Origin: Taudactylus pleione
Lineage: Eukaryota > Chordata > Amphibia > Anura > Myobatrachidae
Assembly (NCBI GenBank): GCA_031769625.1
Contig: JAUIMM010000188.1
Coordinates: 6,265,001-6,329,000 of the forward strand
Length of the DNA: 64,000 nucleotides
Direction of reading: 5' to 3'
A model generated the notes under the pieces. It was not told the origin of the DNA and ran no database searches. It saw nothing but the letters and a program-made list of their open reading frames with translations. Made by a program: the position numbers and the translations under genes. Of this stretch, positions 37,105 through 47,629 are shown piece after piece; within the stretch, counting starts at the first letter, position 1; every line of letters starts with the position of its first letter.

Positions 37105-37396
37105 GTAAATATGATCCTCGCATAATGATAAATGTTGGTGGCGCTGGCCCCCCCATCCCGTGATATCCTGCAGCAATATCAGGCTACAGGTCTCAAAATA
37201 ATCCCCACACCTTTTAATAAACTATGCAATCATTATCTCAGACATGTTGGAAATGTGGCCCTGCCTGTGTGGCCTTCTTCCAACAGGCCACAATATATTA
37301 TGAAAACAATTGTCGCAGTTCCTCATAAGGGAACCTATCAAAATGCATGCCTAACATCACATGGCTGAAAAGGGAACCAGCTCCAATACTGTCACA

Positions 37397-37574
37397 CCGC
37401 TGCCCTTACAGCTCCCCGGAGGATCCTCAGGATGCATTGCTGTAACCACCGCCGATTGTGGCCCCGACCCCGTGTGATGTCACATGAAGGGGGCGTGACC
37501 TGAACCGGGCCCACAAATAATGTTATATATATATCAAAATGGCCCTCGGTGGAAAAAAGGTTCCCCACCCCTGA
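37397..37574. mobile_element. 5'-truncated copy of the 32480 hAT-like MITE
   Basis: ccgctgcccttacagctccc, tcaaaatggccctcggtgga and ggttccccacccctg match 32621-32801 in order. The left end is missing. Confidence 0.85.
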
Positions 37575-38082
37575 TCTACATTGCCGTCCCAAAATGTGTC
37601 TCCGTAGTTTGTTAATAGCAGCTTTAATCCTAGTATAATAATAATAATTAGGTATCGCACCCTTAATATATTTCTGTTTGCATTCGGTTAGAAATTTACA
37701 ACTGGTAATTAATAAATTGAATTCAGATCCCTAACTGGACTACAGTCAGGTTCATAAATATTTAGATTAGCACATGTGTATTTAACTAGTATGTTCCAAA
37801 TATCCAGACACGTCTGCACACATCTGATATAAACACAAGGCAAGGCCGGCTGCCAGCAAACGGATCGATTGTTTGAACTTACACCCAACCAAAACAATCA
37901 CAGAGCCCCAGTGTTTGCTTTACAGTCTTTGGAATGACACATGAATTGTTTGGCCATTCCAGGTAATGCAGGGCTCCAGAATGCTGTCAGTTGCTTAAAC
38001 CAGGGCTTGTAAGTCCATGGACATTTGGTTTGACCTATCCTTTCAAATTTGGTATCCGACCGTTATCCTATCTTCGCACACT

Positions 38083-38948
38083 TCGTATTCAACTTGAGCC
38101 GAGCCACGATACTTTTTCGCGTCCCAGACTTTTCGCCTACTTCGCCTGTTTTGTAGGCGGAAAAGAATCGTACGCGTGCCGGCTTTACCCCGTATTCCAT
38201 TTGAAAGTACGTGAAAACGGGACCCGGCGAAACTTGAACAGGTGGAAAGTACTGTCAGATTTGGGGATATCAGCCTGACACCCCCCAAAAGATGCTCTGA
38301 CATGGGGGTTCCCTATGGTGCTCTCCGATTTGGCTTACTGAAGGTATTTGGTGTTTTTAAACGGGCTCAATAGCTGCTAAATTGCGTTTTTCTATACGTG
38401 GTGCAGAATAGTATTCAGGAGTATTTTTTCAAGAAAATAACTTATCCCAGCAAATTTGGGGTACTTGTAAATGGGGGTCAGCATATTAAAAGTTGCTAGA
38501 GTGAAGTTGAAAAAAATCCTGAAAAATCCACCTGCCGCAAGCACCGGCAATCAAATAAAAAACTTGGGGCATACATGGGAACCCCCCAGAGTCAAGTTTT
38601 TAACTTTGTCCCCCAAACATTTTTTTTTTCGCCCCCAAAACGAAAGTGATTTTTTTGGGGTGTCCTTAAGTGTTTTTTTTTAAATGTTTTGACACAGTTT
38701 ACCTTTGGGGGACTGTCTGTAGGCTGCAGGGGGGTTCCTGCAACGTTGCACCCCAAAACCCCAATTCTGCTCTTTTTTCTGCCTGCTATTCGTAGGCGAA
38801 ACTTTTTCGCCTAGTACATTGCATTGACTTTCCGCCTAGGTGGAAAGTCTTTCAAATTGAATACGGAGTAAAAGCAAAACAGGTGAAAATGGCGTCATCG
38901 GCGAAAAAGTCTCGCGGATCCGGACTTTCCGCCTCAAATTGAATATGG
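38083..38948. repeat. Large fold-back with TATTCAA ends
   Basis: cgtattcaacttgagccgag on the left; ccgcctcaaattgaatatgg on the right, with several internal gcggaaag/ctttccgcc pairs. It is about 866 bp. No coding frame. Confidence 0.65.
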
Positions 38949-39353
38949 GCCTTAGCGTGTTCTACCCTACTATTATTTACTATGGGCAAAAATGTTCTAA
39001 CCTATTCCATGAAATATTGCTATTATCCTCTAACACCAACAAAGCGACTTTGCAAAGGTTATTTAGTTATTGACGTATGACAATTTATACTGCACATTAA
39101 ATAGAGCACCCAGAAGAACCAGGCAGAAACATGACAGGTACATGTAAACTCCATACAGATGGTGCTGTAAGGAAGCCAGGCTAAACACTGTGCTGCCCCA
39201 TATGCCGCCTCCTGCATTTTCCTGCACACGTTTGTATGTTGGTTACGCAAAATGTGGCTTCCGAGGTTCCCAGTACCACAGCAGGCGGCTGTATGCATTT
39301 ACTATCTTCTGTCCAGCTCTGGTCATTGATTCAGTTGTTGGTTCTCTTTGATG

Positions 39354-40195
39354 CACACATGATCACTGAGTGCTGCCTCCTATATTCACTGTGAGGAGCA
39401 CTGATGGGTAATGAGGACAGAAGCACCTCTTACAGTCACTGAGAGGGGCACTGCTTCATAAGGTAATGAGGCAAGAAGTGGTGCACAAGATCACTGAGCA
39501 CCTCTTACAGTCACTGAGAGGGGCACTGCTTCATAAGGTAAGAGGCAAGAAGTGGTGCACATGATCACTGAGCACCTCTTACAGTCACTGAGAGGGGCAC
39601 TGCTTCATAAGGTAATGAGGCAAGAAGTGGTGGCACATGATCACTGAGCACCTCTTTCAGACGCTGAGAGGGGCACTGCTTCATAAGGTAATGAGGAAAG
39701 AAGTGGTGGCACATGATCACTGAGCACCTTTTTCAGTCGCTGGGAGGGGCACTGCTTCATAAGGTAATGAGGAAAAAAGTGGTGGCACATGATCACTGAG
39801 CACCTCTTTCAGACGCTGAGAGGGGCACTGCTTCATAAGGTAATGATGAAAGAAGTGGTGGCACATGATCACTGAGCACCTCTTTCAGACGCTGAGAGGG
39901 GCACTGCTTCATCAGGTAATGAGGCAAGAAGTGGTGGTACATGATCACTGAGCACCTCTTTCAGTCGCTGAGAGAGGCACTGCTACACAGGTAATAAGGA
40001 AATAAGTGGTGCACATGATCACTGAGCTCTTCTTACAGTCACTATGAGGAGCACTGCTTCCCAAGGTAGTGAGGCAATGAGTGGTGCCCATGATCACTGA
40101 GCACCTCTTACGGTCACTGTGAGGAGCACTTTCTACAAGTTAATGTGAGCGCCTCCTACGGTCAATGTATAGAGCACTGCTACACACACAGTCAT
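39354..40195. repeat. 76-bp tandem array, about 11 copies
   Basis: The unit core is gatcactgagcacctctt, then cagtcactgagaggggcac, then tgcttcataaggtaatgagg. The central units are most alike; the edge units are diverged, as expected for an old array homogenised in its middle. Confidence 0.93.
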
Positions 40196-40206
40196 AGCAG
40201 TTTATT

Positions 40207-40376
40207 TAGTAGGTTCCGCTGTAACTGAGCCATCAGTTTATCTTCGAGATTGCGGCTTAATTTAAAAAGGCAATCTGTTTAAAAGGCTGGTTCAGCCTTA
40301 TATCTGATTGCTTCTTTAAATTTAGCCGGAATCTCGCAGTAAAACAGATGGTTCTGTGACATCGGGACCTACTACA
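40207..40376. repeat. Fold-back next to the 76-bp array
   Basis: agtaggttccgctgtaactg and its mate acatcgggacctactac, with inner arms gagattgcggcttaatttaa and ttaaatttagccggaatctc. Confidence 0.8.
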
Positions 40377-41252
40377 TAACCCCCTTAGTCTAGATACTTA
40401 TGAAAGCCTAAAGCAAATAAATACAATAAAATGCTCCCTGAGAGTGTCAGTAGAGAGCATGCATGCTGTACACCAGCTCTCCCAGCTCACTAGACCAGCG
40501 AGTAGCACTGACATGTTGAAGGGGGGCTGGCGGTGGAGAGACGGAGCCTAACCAGACACTGGGCATACTTCTGGCAGATGTTCTACTGGGCATATCTGAA
40601 GAGGAAAAGGAAATATTTTATGTATTATGTATCTTCCCTAATGGTAATAGGTCCTCTTTAAATAATAATATGCGTCCCGGCAATGCTAGTCCCTCCACTG
40701 CGAAGCCCCCCCATTCGGTAAGTAAGAGCGCCCCTGTTTGGGCTCTCAGTGGTGTGGGTGCCAGCAGCTGAGTGTTACGCCTTTGGCTGCAGGAATCCTG
40801 GTGTAGCCACTGGGTGCATTATACGGATGCTTTACAATATAGTACAGTACTGTGCAGCCACCAGTTAATCAGTTGGTAGTTGCTGCCATGCATTAATTAG
40901 AAATTCATGGCATTCTTTCTCTAGTCTTTGTAATATAAGACTGATACATTTATTTGTGTGAGAAGTTTCAGGACTTTGCTGGAATGCAGATACAGAAAGG
41001 GCTGTGTTATGCGGCTATTGCTGCGGCCATACTCTACATTCCTGAAGGGCTTGGCAATCCTATAACCCATTCAGGGACAGTAGGTCGGCTTTCTTTGTGT
41101 GGGGTACAGGGTACCGGTAACAGCCAGGCATCATAGTATTATACTACACTCCCCTTGGTAAGGAGAAACAGTGGCGTGATTAAATAATGTTCATTAGCAT
41201 TAAGTGACATTAAGGATGACGTGTGCGATAAAAGGTATTTAGGTCCATATTC

Positions 41253-41747
41253 AATTAGAGGCGAAAAGCCTTTTTCGCCTTTTTTTTTTGCAAAAATTTT
41301 GCCTAAAACCTTTTTTGCCTAATTCAATTCAAGGACGATTTCACCTAAGCGGAAACTCGATGCATTGGATTCGCCAAAAAAAGATTCTCCAATCAATAGC
41401 AGGTGAAAAGAAATGCAAAATCTTTATTTTGGGGTGCAAACGTGGGGAAACTACTCAGGACCCTTGGGACAGCCCCACAAAAGACAAATCTGCAAAAAAA
41501 AACCAAAACCTAATAACACCCCAAAAAAAGACACGTCATTTTTGGGGTGAAAATGTAAAAAGTGGGGAGACGAGCATAAAAACTAGCGAAATAGGCTTCT
41601 TGGGGGGTCGCCTGTTTTGCAATTGAATTAGGCGAAAAGCGGGGATGTGCATGGAATGATTTCGCCTCTGAAACAGATGAATGAGGCGAAAAGTCGGACA
41701 GGCGAAAATTTTCCGACTTTTCGCCTGTAATTGAATACCCTTTTAGT
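41253..41747. repeat. Fold-back with TATTCAATTA ends
   Basis: catattcaattagaggcgaa and cgcctgtaattgaatacc; cgaaaag/cttttcgcc pairs recur inside. It is related to 38083-38948. Confidence 0.75.
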
Positions 41748-41892
41748 GTGGATGTGATGAAACCTCCTGTCACTCACAGAGAGTATAATGGGATTACCAT
41801 GTCCTCTGACTCTTCTGTAAGTGCTGCCCACTGAGACCCATAGAATGAGCTGCAAAAGTGAGAGCACCTGATAAATATGTTCCATTTGGTGA

Positions 41893-42090
41893 GTCCTGTA
41901 ACGCCGCTCTGCTGTCCTGTAACGCCGCTCTGCTGTCCTGCAACGCCGCTCTGCTGTCCTGCAACGCCGCTCTGCTGTCCTGCAACGCCGCTCTGCTGTC
42001 CTGCAACGCCTCTCTGCTGTCCTGCAACGCCGCTCTGCTGTCCTGTAACGCCGCTCTGCTGTCCTGTAACTCTGCTATACTGTCCTGTAT
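41893..42090. repeat. 21-bp minisatellite, about 9 copies
   Basis: The unit is gtcctgcaacgccgctctgc plus t. Because 21 is divisible by three, it opens peptide-repeat frames on both strands, which are not genes. Confidence 0.97.
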
Positions 42091-42116
42091 GCAAGGTTGG
42101 CATCTCATATAGTGTG

Positions 42117-42292
42117 GGGGGGGAGATGTAGCAAACCTTGGAGAAAGATTAAGTGGAGAGAGATAAAGTAACAACCAATCAGCTCCTAACTCCTTTTTCT
42201 CACACAGCCTGTAATGTGACAGTTAGGAGCTGATTGGTTGGTACTTTCTCTGTCTTTTTTTTAATCTCTCCAAAGTTTGATACACCTCCCCC
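42117..42292. mobile_element. Fold-back MITE (CCAATCAGCTCC type)
   Basis: ggggggagatgtagcaaacc and gtttgatacacctccccc form the ends; caaccaatcagctcctaact and gttaggagctgattggttgg form the arms. It starts 27 bp after the 21-bp array. Confidence 0.88.
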
Positions 42293-42760
42293 ATAATCTC
42301 TGTTAAGCGGCCGATTCTGAGTTGGAAGCAGACGCGGGTCAGCTTTTGCAGCAGTCGTAGCTGCGTCCTATGCTAATGCCGAATTCTATTTTCCCGAAAC
42401 TGTGTGAACGGCTCAGCATCTCTCAACACAGCCCCTTCCAGCGACACGCCCGCATCAACTTCGACATCCCGTTGCCTTCAGGAATGCCCACTAAAATTCA
42501 CAGACCCTGCGTCCAATTCTGCGCTGCGTCTATGAGTGTTGATATTCCGGATGCATGCGCCGGATGCATGCGCCATCGGCCAACTGCCTGCGGCCTGGAC
42601 ACTGCGTCTGACTCCATCAGGCCGCAAATGGCGTATTTCTCTCATTGCTGATGAGATGCACTCTGCAATAAGAGGCACTGATAGGATTATGTGTCTGCTC
42701 TCCTGAAATACCGGCCAAACATTAGAACTTTTATTAAAGTTTGGCCAACAGCGCTCATTA

Positions 42761-43110
42761 GGGGCCTGATTCTGCGTCACACGCTAACTACACGCAATGC
42801 GATTTTCATGTAGTTGATATAAGTACTGCATCTGCATCAGAGTCATGCTGCGAATGCCTCCTGTTTATTACTGGACAGAGACACAGATAGAATTTGTGCG
42901 CAGGGAGTGTGGATTTTGGTGGGGGTACCTGGTAGGCAGACGTGGGCGTGTCGCGGGCAGCGCCTGCGTCCAGAGACGCACCGCCGCTCACACAGGAGTC
43001 CACGTCCAGACGGAGAAGCTGGTGCAAATTTCCAAGCTGGATTTCTATAGACGGCGTTTTAAACAAAATGGCGACGGCATTATTAGATATAGCCGCGTCT
43101 CTGTGCGACT
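42761..43110. mobile_element. GGGCCTGATTCAG-family left end
   Basis: ggggcctgattctgcgtcac follows TTA. Its tcacacgctaac stretch is the inverse of the right-type end at 44446-44475 (gcgtgtgactctgaatcagg). These may be the two ends of one element opened up by the 43450 insertion. Confidence 0.5.
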
Positions 43111-43186
43111 CGGGCCCGAGGTGCTTTAGACCTGTTGAGAAATGCGATTTCATCAGAATGTCTGTATTCTAGTACAGGATACAATT

Positions 43187-43205
43187 CCCCCCCCCCCCCC
43201 CCCCC
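43187..43205. repeat. Poly-C run
   Basis: Nineteen consecutive C; length may be unreliable in assembly. Confidence 0.9.
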
Positions 43206-43449
43206 TTTTGCACCCAGAACAGCCTGAATTCCCCTAACCATGGATTCAAGAAAGTGCTAGGAACGTTCCTCAGAGCCCATGGTGACGTTATGGCGCCAGG
43301 CAGTTACTGCACATTTAAGCTGCAAATATCCAGTTCCCCCGCATCCTAAAGGTGCTCTGCTGAGATCTTGGGACTGGAGGCCATTGGAGGACACTGAGCT
43401 GTCATGTTCATGCTGTGTGATATCCTGCTGAAAGTAGCTTCTAGACTAT

Positions 43450-44234
43450 GGGACATATACAATTGGGTGCAAGGTTAAGCAAGAAAAAACCTTGTGCCCA
43501 ATTTAGGAATACCGCGGGTATGCGCACTCCCGATACCCGCGGTATTCAATTAAAAAAATAGTGGTCGCAGGGTTTTCAGCTCTGAAAACCACATGCCGCG
43601 TAAATAAAAAAATTCACCTACCTGCCCGGGGGTCTCCACGGCTCCCGGTGGCTTCCACTCTCTCTTCTTACTGGAGAGGGGGCTGCTGGGAGTCCCGGGG
43701 GCTCCTGGAAGGCTCCAGGGGCTGGTGGGAGAAGCAAGGGATTCTGGGAGATGTATTTCTCCCTGCGCCCATTTCGGGGGCCACACTGACAGTGGGAGTC
43801 ACACACACTCATATACACACACACACACACACACACATACACTCACAAGTCACACACACTTACAAACACCACACTTACACACACACCTAAGAGCTGGCTC
43901 CCAACGCAGGAAGTAGAAGACAGCGATGCAAAAGGTAAGTAATTATGGACGAATTGAGTGAATTGGAAATTTCCAATGGCTTAATTAGTCCTAAGGGGGG
44001 GGGGGGGGGGGGGTGATGCCGCCAGGGTCCCAGAACAAGTCCCGCTGATTTTTCCTAAAATTGACGTTTTTTAGGGAAAATCGCGCTTGCTCTAGAGGTG
44101 CGAGAATAAAAACCTCCTGTTGCGCACAAAAAAATTAACACGCACCTAATTGAACAGCAAAAAACCCGCACCTGGAGGAAATACCTCGCAAGTGCGGGAT
44201 TTTTGCAATTCACGCACCCAATTGAATATATCCC
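43450..44234. mobile_element. 785-bp MITE with TAT duplication
   Basis: gggacatatacaattgggtg and acccaattgaatatatccc, flanked by TAT (43447-43449, 44235-44237). Inner arms aatttaggaata and aaaaaacccgcacc. It holds a CA microsatellite (43798-43886) and a G run (43995-44013). Confidence 0.85.
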
Positions 44235-44443
44235 TATGTGTAGTCTGTAGCCATGAAGGGGAAGCACTTGGTCAGTGACTATAACAAGGGTAGACTTTGG
44301 CACTTTACATGATGCTCAGTTGGCATTAAAGTTCCTAATGTGTGCTAAGAGAACATTCCCCACACTGTTACGCCAGCACCAGCCTGATTTCGTGGTGGAC
44401 GCAGACGTGGCCTCCGTCGGCAGTCACTCAATCAACATCGGCA

Positions 44444-44580
44444 TTGCGTGTGACTCTGAATCAGGCCCACATCCCACATTGCGTGTGACTCTGAATCAGG
44501 CCCACATCCCACATTGCGTGTGACTCTGAATCAGGCCCACATCCCACATTGCGTGTGACTCTGAATCAGGCCCACATCCC
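44444..44580. repeat. 35-bp tandem repeat made from a transposon end
   Basis: About four copies of gcgtgtgactctgaatcagg followed by cccacatcccacatt. The ctgaatcaggccc core is the right end of the GGGCCTGATTCAG MITE family plus flanking bases. Confidence 0.92.
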
Positions 44581-44981
44581 ATGATCGGATACTTGCAGAG
44601 TTGGCATACAATTGTAGGGAATATCTAAGTCGCACTGTTATGTTATCCTTTGTAATATGATGGACGAACGTTCACGAATATATTTCCAAACTCCAGACTT
44701 GGTTTCCTTCAAAATGCTGTTTGTTGCATTATTAAATGTTCCAGGTAAAGTGCCATACAGTACAGTATCTTCCAGACTAAGACCTGGCAGGTCTGTGACC
44801 ATTGGATGTAGAGTCATTACTCTCCAGAACATTTGCTCTTAACATTTTTTTTCTATATTTTTTTATGTTGAACCTGTCCTGTATGGCCATGAGTACGTTA
44901 TATGCCTTATGTTATCCACCTTCGTTACTGTAAGTCATAGAAGTACAAGCACAGAGATCCATTGCACCGTCTGTCTCTCAG

Positions 44982-45124
44982 CAGGATGGCTGCTGTATAT
45001 GGAAGATGCACATAATAAAGGGATCGGACGGGCTGGGAGTTCAAATCACCGGTGGCCGAGGTTCAAAGAGGTCTCCCCATGGTATCGTCATTGCCCATGT
45101 AGAAGAGGGAGGTTCAGCCGACAG
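44982..45124 (+). CDS. PDZD2: PDZD2 coding exon: first half of PDZ2
   Basis: This short exon lies in a frame not covered by any long open frame. It reads QDGCCIWKMHIIKGSDGLGV, then QITGGRGSKRSPHGIVIAH, then VEEGGSAD plus the first two bases of an arginine codon. It aligns with human PDZD2 around IWKMELLKESDGLGI and GGRGSKRSPH. GLGV is the carboxylate-binding loop of the PDZ fold (GLGF-like), followed by beta-strands B and C. The donor is gtatta after 45124 (phase 2). The acceptor is a tandem CAGCAG: the exon may start at 44982 (with an extra Q) or 44985 (without), both in frame. DGCC just upstream of IWKM differs from the human EVGR and may reflect divergence. It sits 7.9 kb after the previous exon. 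Confidence 0.9.
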
Positions 45125-47496
45125 GTATTAACCCAAACTATGCCATTATTGTGCAGCTTGGCCCTTGTTTATACTGTAGCACCTCTGTTTCATTTATTAA
45201 TGAGGTTTTCCATTCCAGTGCATCATTATACTACCCTGTGTATCACTATACTACCCTGTGCATCACTGTACTACCCTGTGCATCACTATACTACCCTGTG
45301 TATTACTGTACTACCCTGTGCATCACTATACTACCCAGTGCATCATTATACTACCCTGTGTATCACTATACTACCCTGTGCATCACTGTACTACCCTGTG
45401 CATCACTATACTACCCTGTGCATCACTATACTACCCTGTGTATCACTGTACTACCCTGTGTATCACTGTACTACCCTGTGCATCATTATACTACCCTGTG
45501 TATCACTATACTACCCTGTGCATCACTGTACTACCCTGTGCATCACTATACTACCCAGTGCATCATTATACTACCCTGTGTATCACTATACTACCCTGTG
45601 CATCACTGTACTACCCTGTGCATCACTATACTACCCTGTGCATCACTATACTACCCTGTGCATCACTGTACTACCCTGTGCATCACTATACTACCCTGTG
45701 CATCACTATACTACCCTGTGCATCACTGTACTACCCAGTGTATCACTATACTACCCTGTGCATCACTGTACTACCCTGTGCATCACTATACTACCCTGTG
45801 TATTACTGTACTACCCTGTGTATCACTGTACTACCCTGTGTATCACTGTACTACCCTGTGCATCACTATACTACCCTGTGCATCACTATACTACCCTGTG
45901 CATCACTATACTACCCTGTGCATCACTATACTACCCTGTGCATCACTGTACTACCCAGTGTATCACTATACTACCCTGTGCATCACTGTACTACCCTGTG
46001 TATCACTGTACTACCCTGTGCATCACTGTACTACCCTGTGCATCACTGTACTACCCTGTGCATCACTGTACTACCCAGTGTATCACTATACTACCCTGTG
46101 CATCACTGTACTACCCTGTGTATCACTGTACTACCCTGTGCATCACTATACTACCCTGTGCATCACTGTACTACCCTGTGTATCACTGTACTACCCTGTG
46201 CATCACTATACTACCCTGTGCATCACTATACTACCCTGTGCATCACTATACTACCCTGTGCATCACTGTACTACCCAGTGTATCACTATACTACCCTGTG
46301 CATCACTGTACTACCCTGTGTATCACTGTACTACCCTGTGCATCACTATACTACCCTGTGTATTACTGTACTACCCTGTGCATCACTGTACTACCCTGTG
46401 CATCACTGTACTACCCTGTGCATCACTGTACTACCCTGTGCATCACTGTACTACCCTGTGCATCACTGTACTACCCTGTGTATCACTGTACTACCCAGTG
46501 CATCACTGTACTACCCTGTGTATCACTGTACTACCCTGTGCATCACTGTACTACCCTGTGCATCACTGTACTACCCTGTGTATTACTGTACTACCCTGTG
46601 TATCACTGTACTACCCAGTGCATCACTGTACTACCCTGTGTATCACTGTACTACCCTGTGCATCACTGTACTACCCTGTGCATCACTGTACTACCCTGTG
46701 CATCACTGTACTACCCTGTGCATCACTATACTACCCTGTGCATCACTATACTACCCTGTGCATCACTATACTACCCTGTGCATCACTGTACTACCCTGTG
46801 TATCACTGTACTACCCTGTGTATCACTGTACTACCCAGTGCATCACTATACTACCCTGTGCATCACTGTACTACCCTGTGCATCACTGTACTACCCTGTG
46901 CATCACTGTACTACCCTGTGCATCACTGTACTACCCTGTGTATCACTGTACTACCCTGTGCATCACTATACTACCCTGTGCATCACTATACTACCCTGTG
47001 CATCACTATACTACCCTGTGCATCACTGTACTACCCTGTGTATCACTGTACTACCCTGTGCACCACTGTACTACCCTGTGTATCACTATACTACCCTGTG
47101 TATCACTATACTACCCTGTGCATCACTAATACTACCCTGTGCATCACTAATACTACCCTGTGCATCACTAATACTACCCTGTGTATCACTATACTACCCT
47201 GTGTATCACTATTTGTGTTTTGTGATAATTTTTTTATCTGCAAATTGTAAATGATTGTGAGAAGGGCAAGTTTAATTTTCCTTAACTTTTTTGACAATAT
47301 CCTGGAAACTGATGTAGAATTTCGCAACGTTTCCCTAGACCTAGATGTAGCTCAATAGAACTGCTGGAGGAAGTTTACCTGCTGCGATGAATAGCTTGTG
47401 GGAGAAAAACGCTGAATCACTTGATGCAAAACTGCAAAGCTCTGTTTTATTAGTTTATGTTTAATATATGTTCTTTATATTGCTGTGTGTTTTCAG
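45125..47496 (+). other. PDZD2 intron splitting the PDZ2 domain
   Basis: The intron is 2,372 bp, phase 2. About 2 kb of it is one 20-bp minisatellite; only about 95 bp at the 5' end and about 290 bp at the 3' end are ordinary sequence. Confidence 0.9.
45221..47210. repeat. 20-bp minisatellite, about 100 copies, inside the PDZ2 intron
   Basis: The unit is catcactatactaccctgtg with variable positions: first base C/T, A/G in ctAta/ctGta, and T/A in cccTgtg/cccAgtg. Three units near the end (47121-47183) are 21 bp through an added A. As 20 is not a multiple of three and few stop codons arise, all three plus frames stay open for over 600 codons. Confidence 0.98.
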
Positions 47497-47629
47497 GGAT
47501 GGTAGATTGAAAGCGGGAGACGAGTTACTGATGATAAATGGCCATTCGCTGGTGGGGCTCTCTCATCAAGAAGCCGTGGTTATTCTCAGGGCTACAGTCG
47601 GACTGGTGCAGCTGGTGGTTGCCAGCCGG
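47497..47629 (+). CDS. PDZD2: PDZD2 coding exon: second half of PDZ2
   Basis: The acceptor tgtgttttcag ends at 47496. The first base G completes the arginine codon opened at 45123-45124, giving R-DGRLKAGDELLMINGHSLV and then GLSHQEAVVILRATVGLVQL, ending VVASR before donor gtaggt (phase 0). This is the C-terminal half of a PDZ domain: the GDELLMINGHSL strand, the alpha-B helix GLSHQEAVVILR whose first histidine contacts the ligand in class I PDZ domains, and the final strand. Human PDZD2 has DGRLSLGDELLVINGHLLVG and LSHEEAVAILRSATGMVQLV at this place. The exon is 133 bp, 44 codons plus one base. The intron splitting the domain is nearly all minisatellite. Confidence 0.95.

Larger units (their letters stand above)
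37105..44981 (+). other. PDZD2 intron between PDZ1-linker and PDZ2 exons
   Basis: The intron is 7,877 bp, from donor gtaaat to acceptor ctctcag(cag). It holds a hAT fragment, large fold-backs with TATTCAAT-type ends, a 76-bp tandem array, a 21-bp array and a 785-bp MITE with TAT duplications. 37580-38080, 38950-39350 and 40380-41250 show no gene and no clear repeat. Confidence 0.85.

Noticed and set aside
45221..47210. CRISPR-like array of 20-bp repeats
   Set aside because: Units are directly adjacent with no unique spacers, no cas genes are near, and the locus is a vertebrate intron.
44909..47254. Open frame of 781 residues (and two others of 699 and 623) with HYTTLCITVLPC-type repeats
   Set aside because: They are three frames of the same 20-bp array. 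No codon bias, no conserved domain, and the first crosses a PDZD2 exon in the wrong frame.
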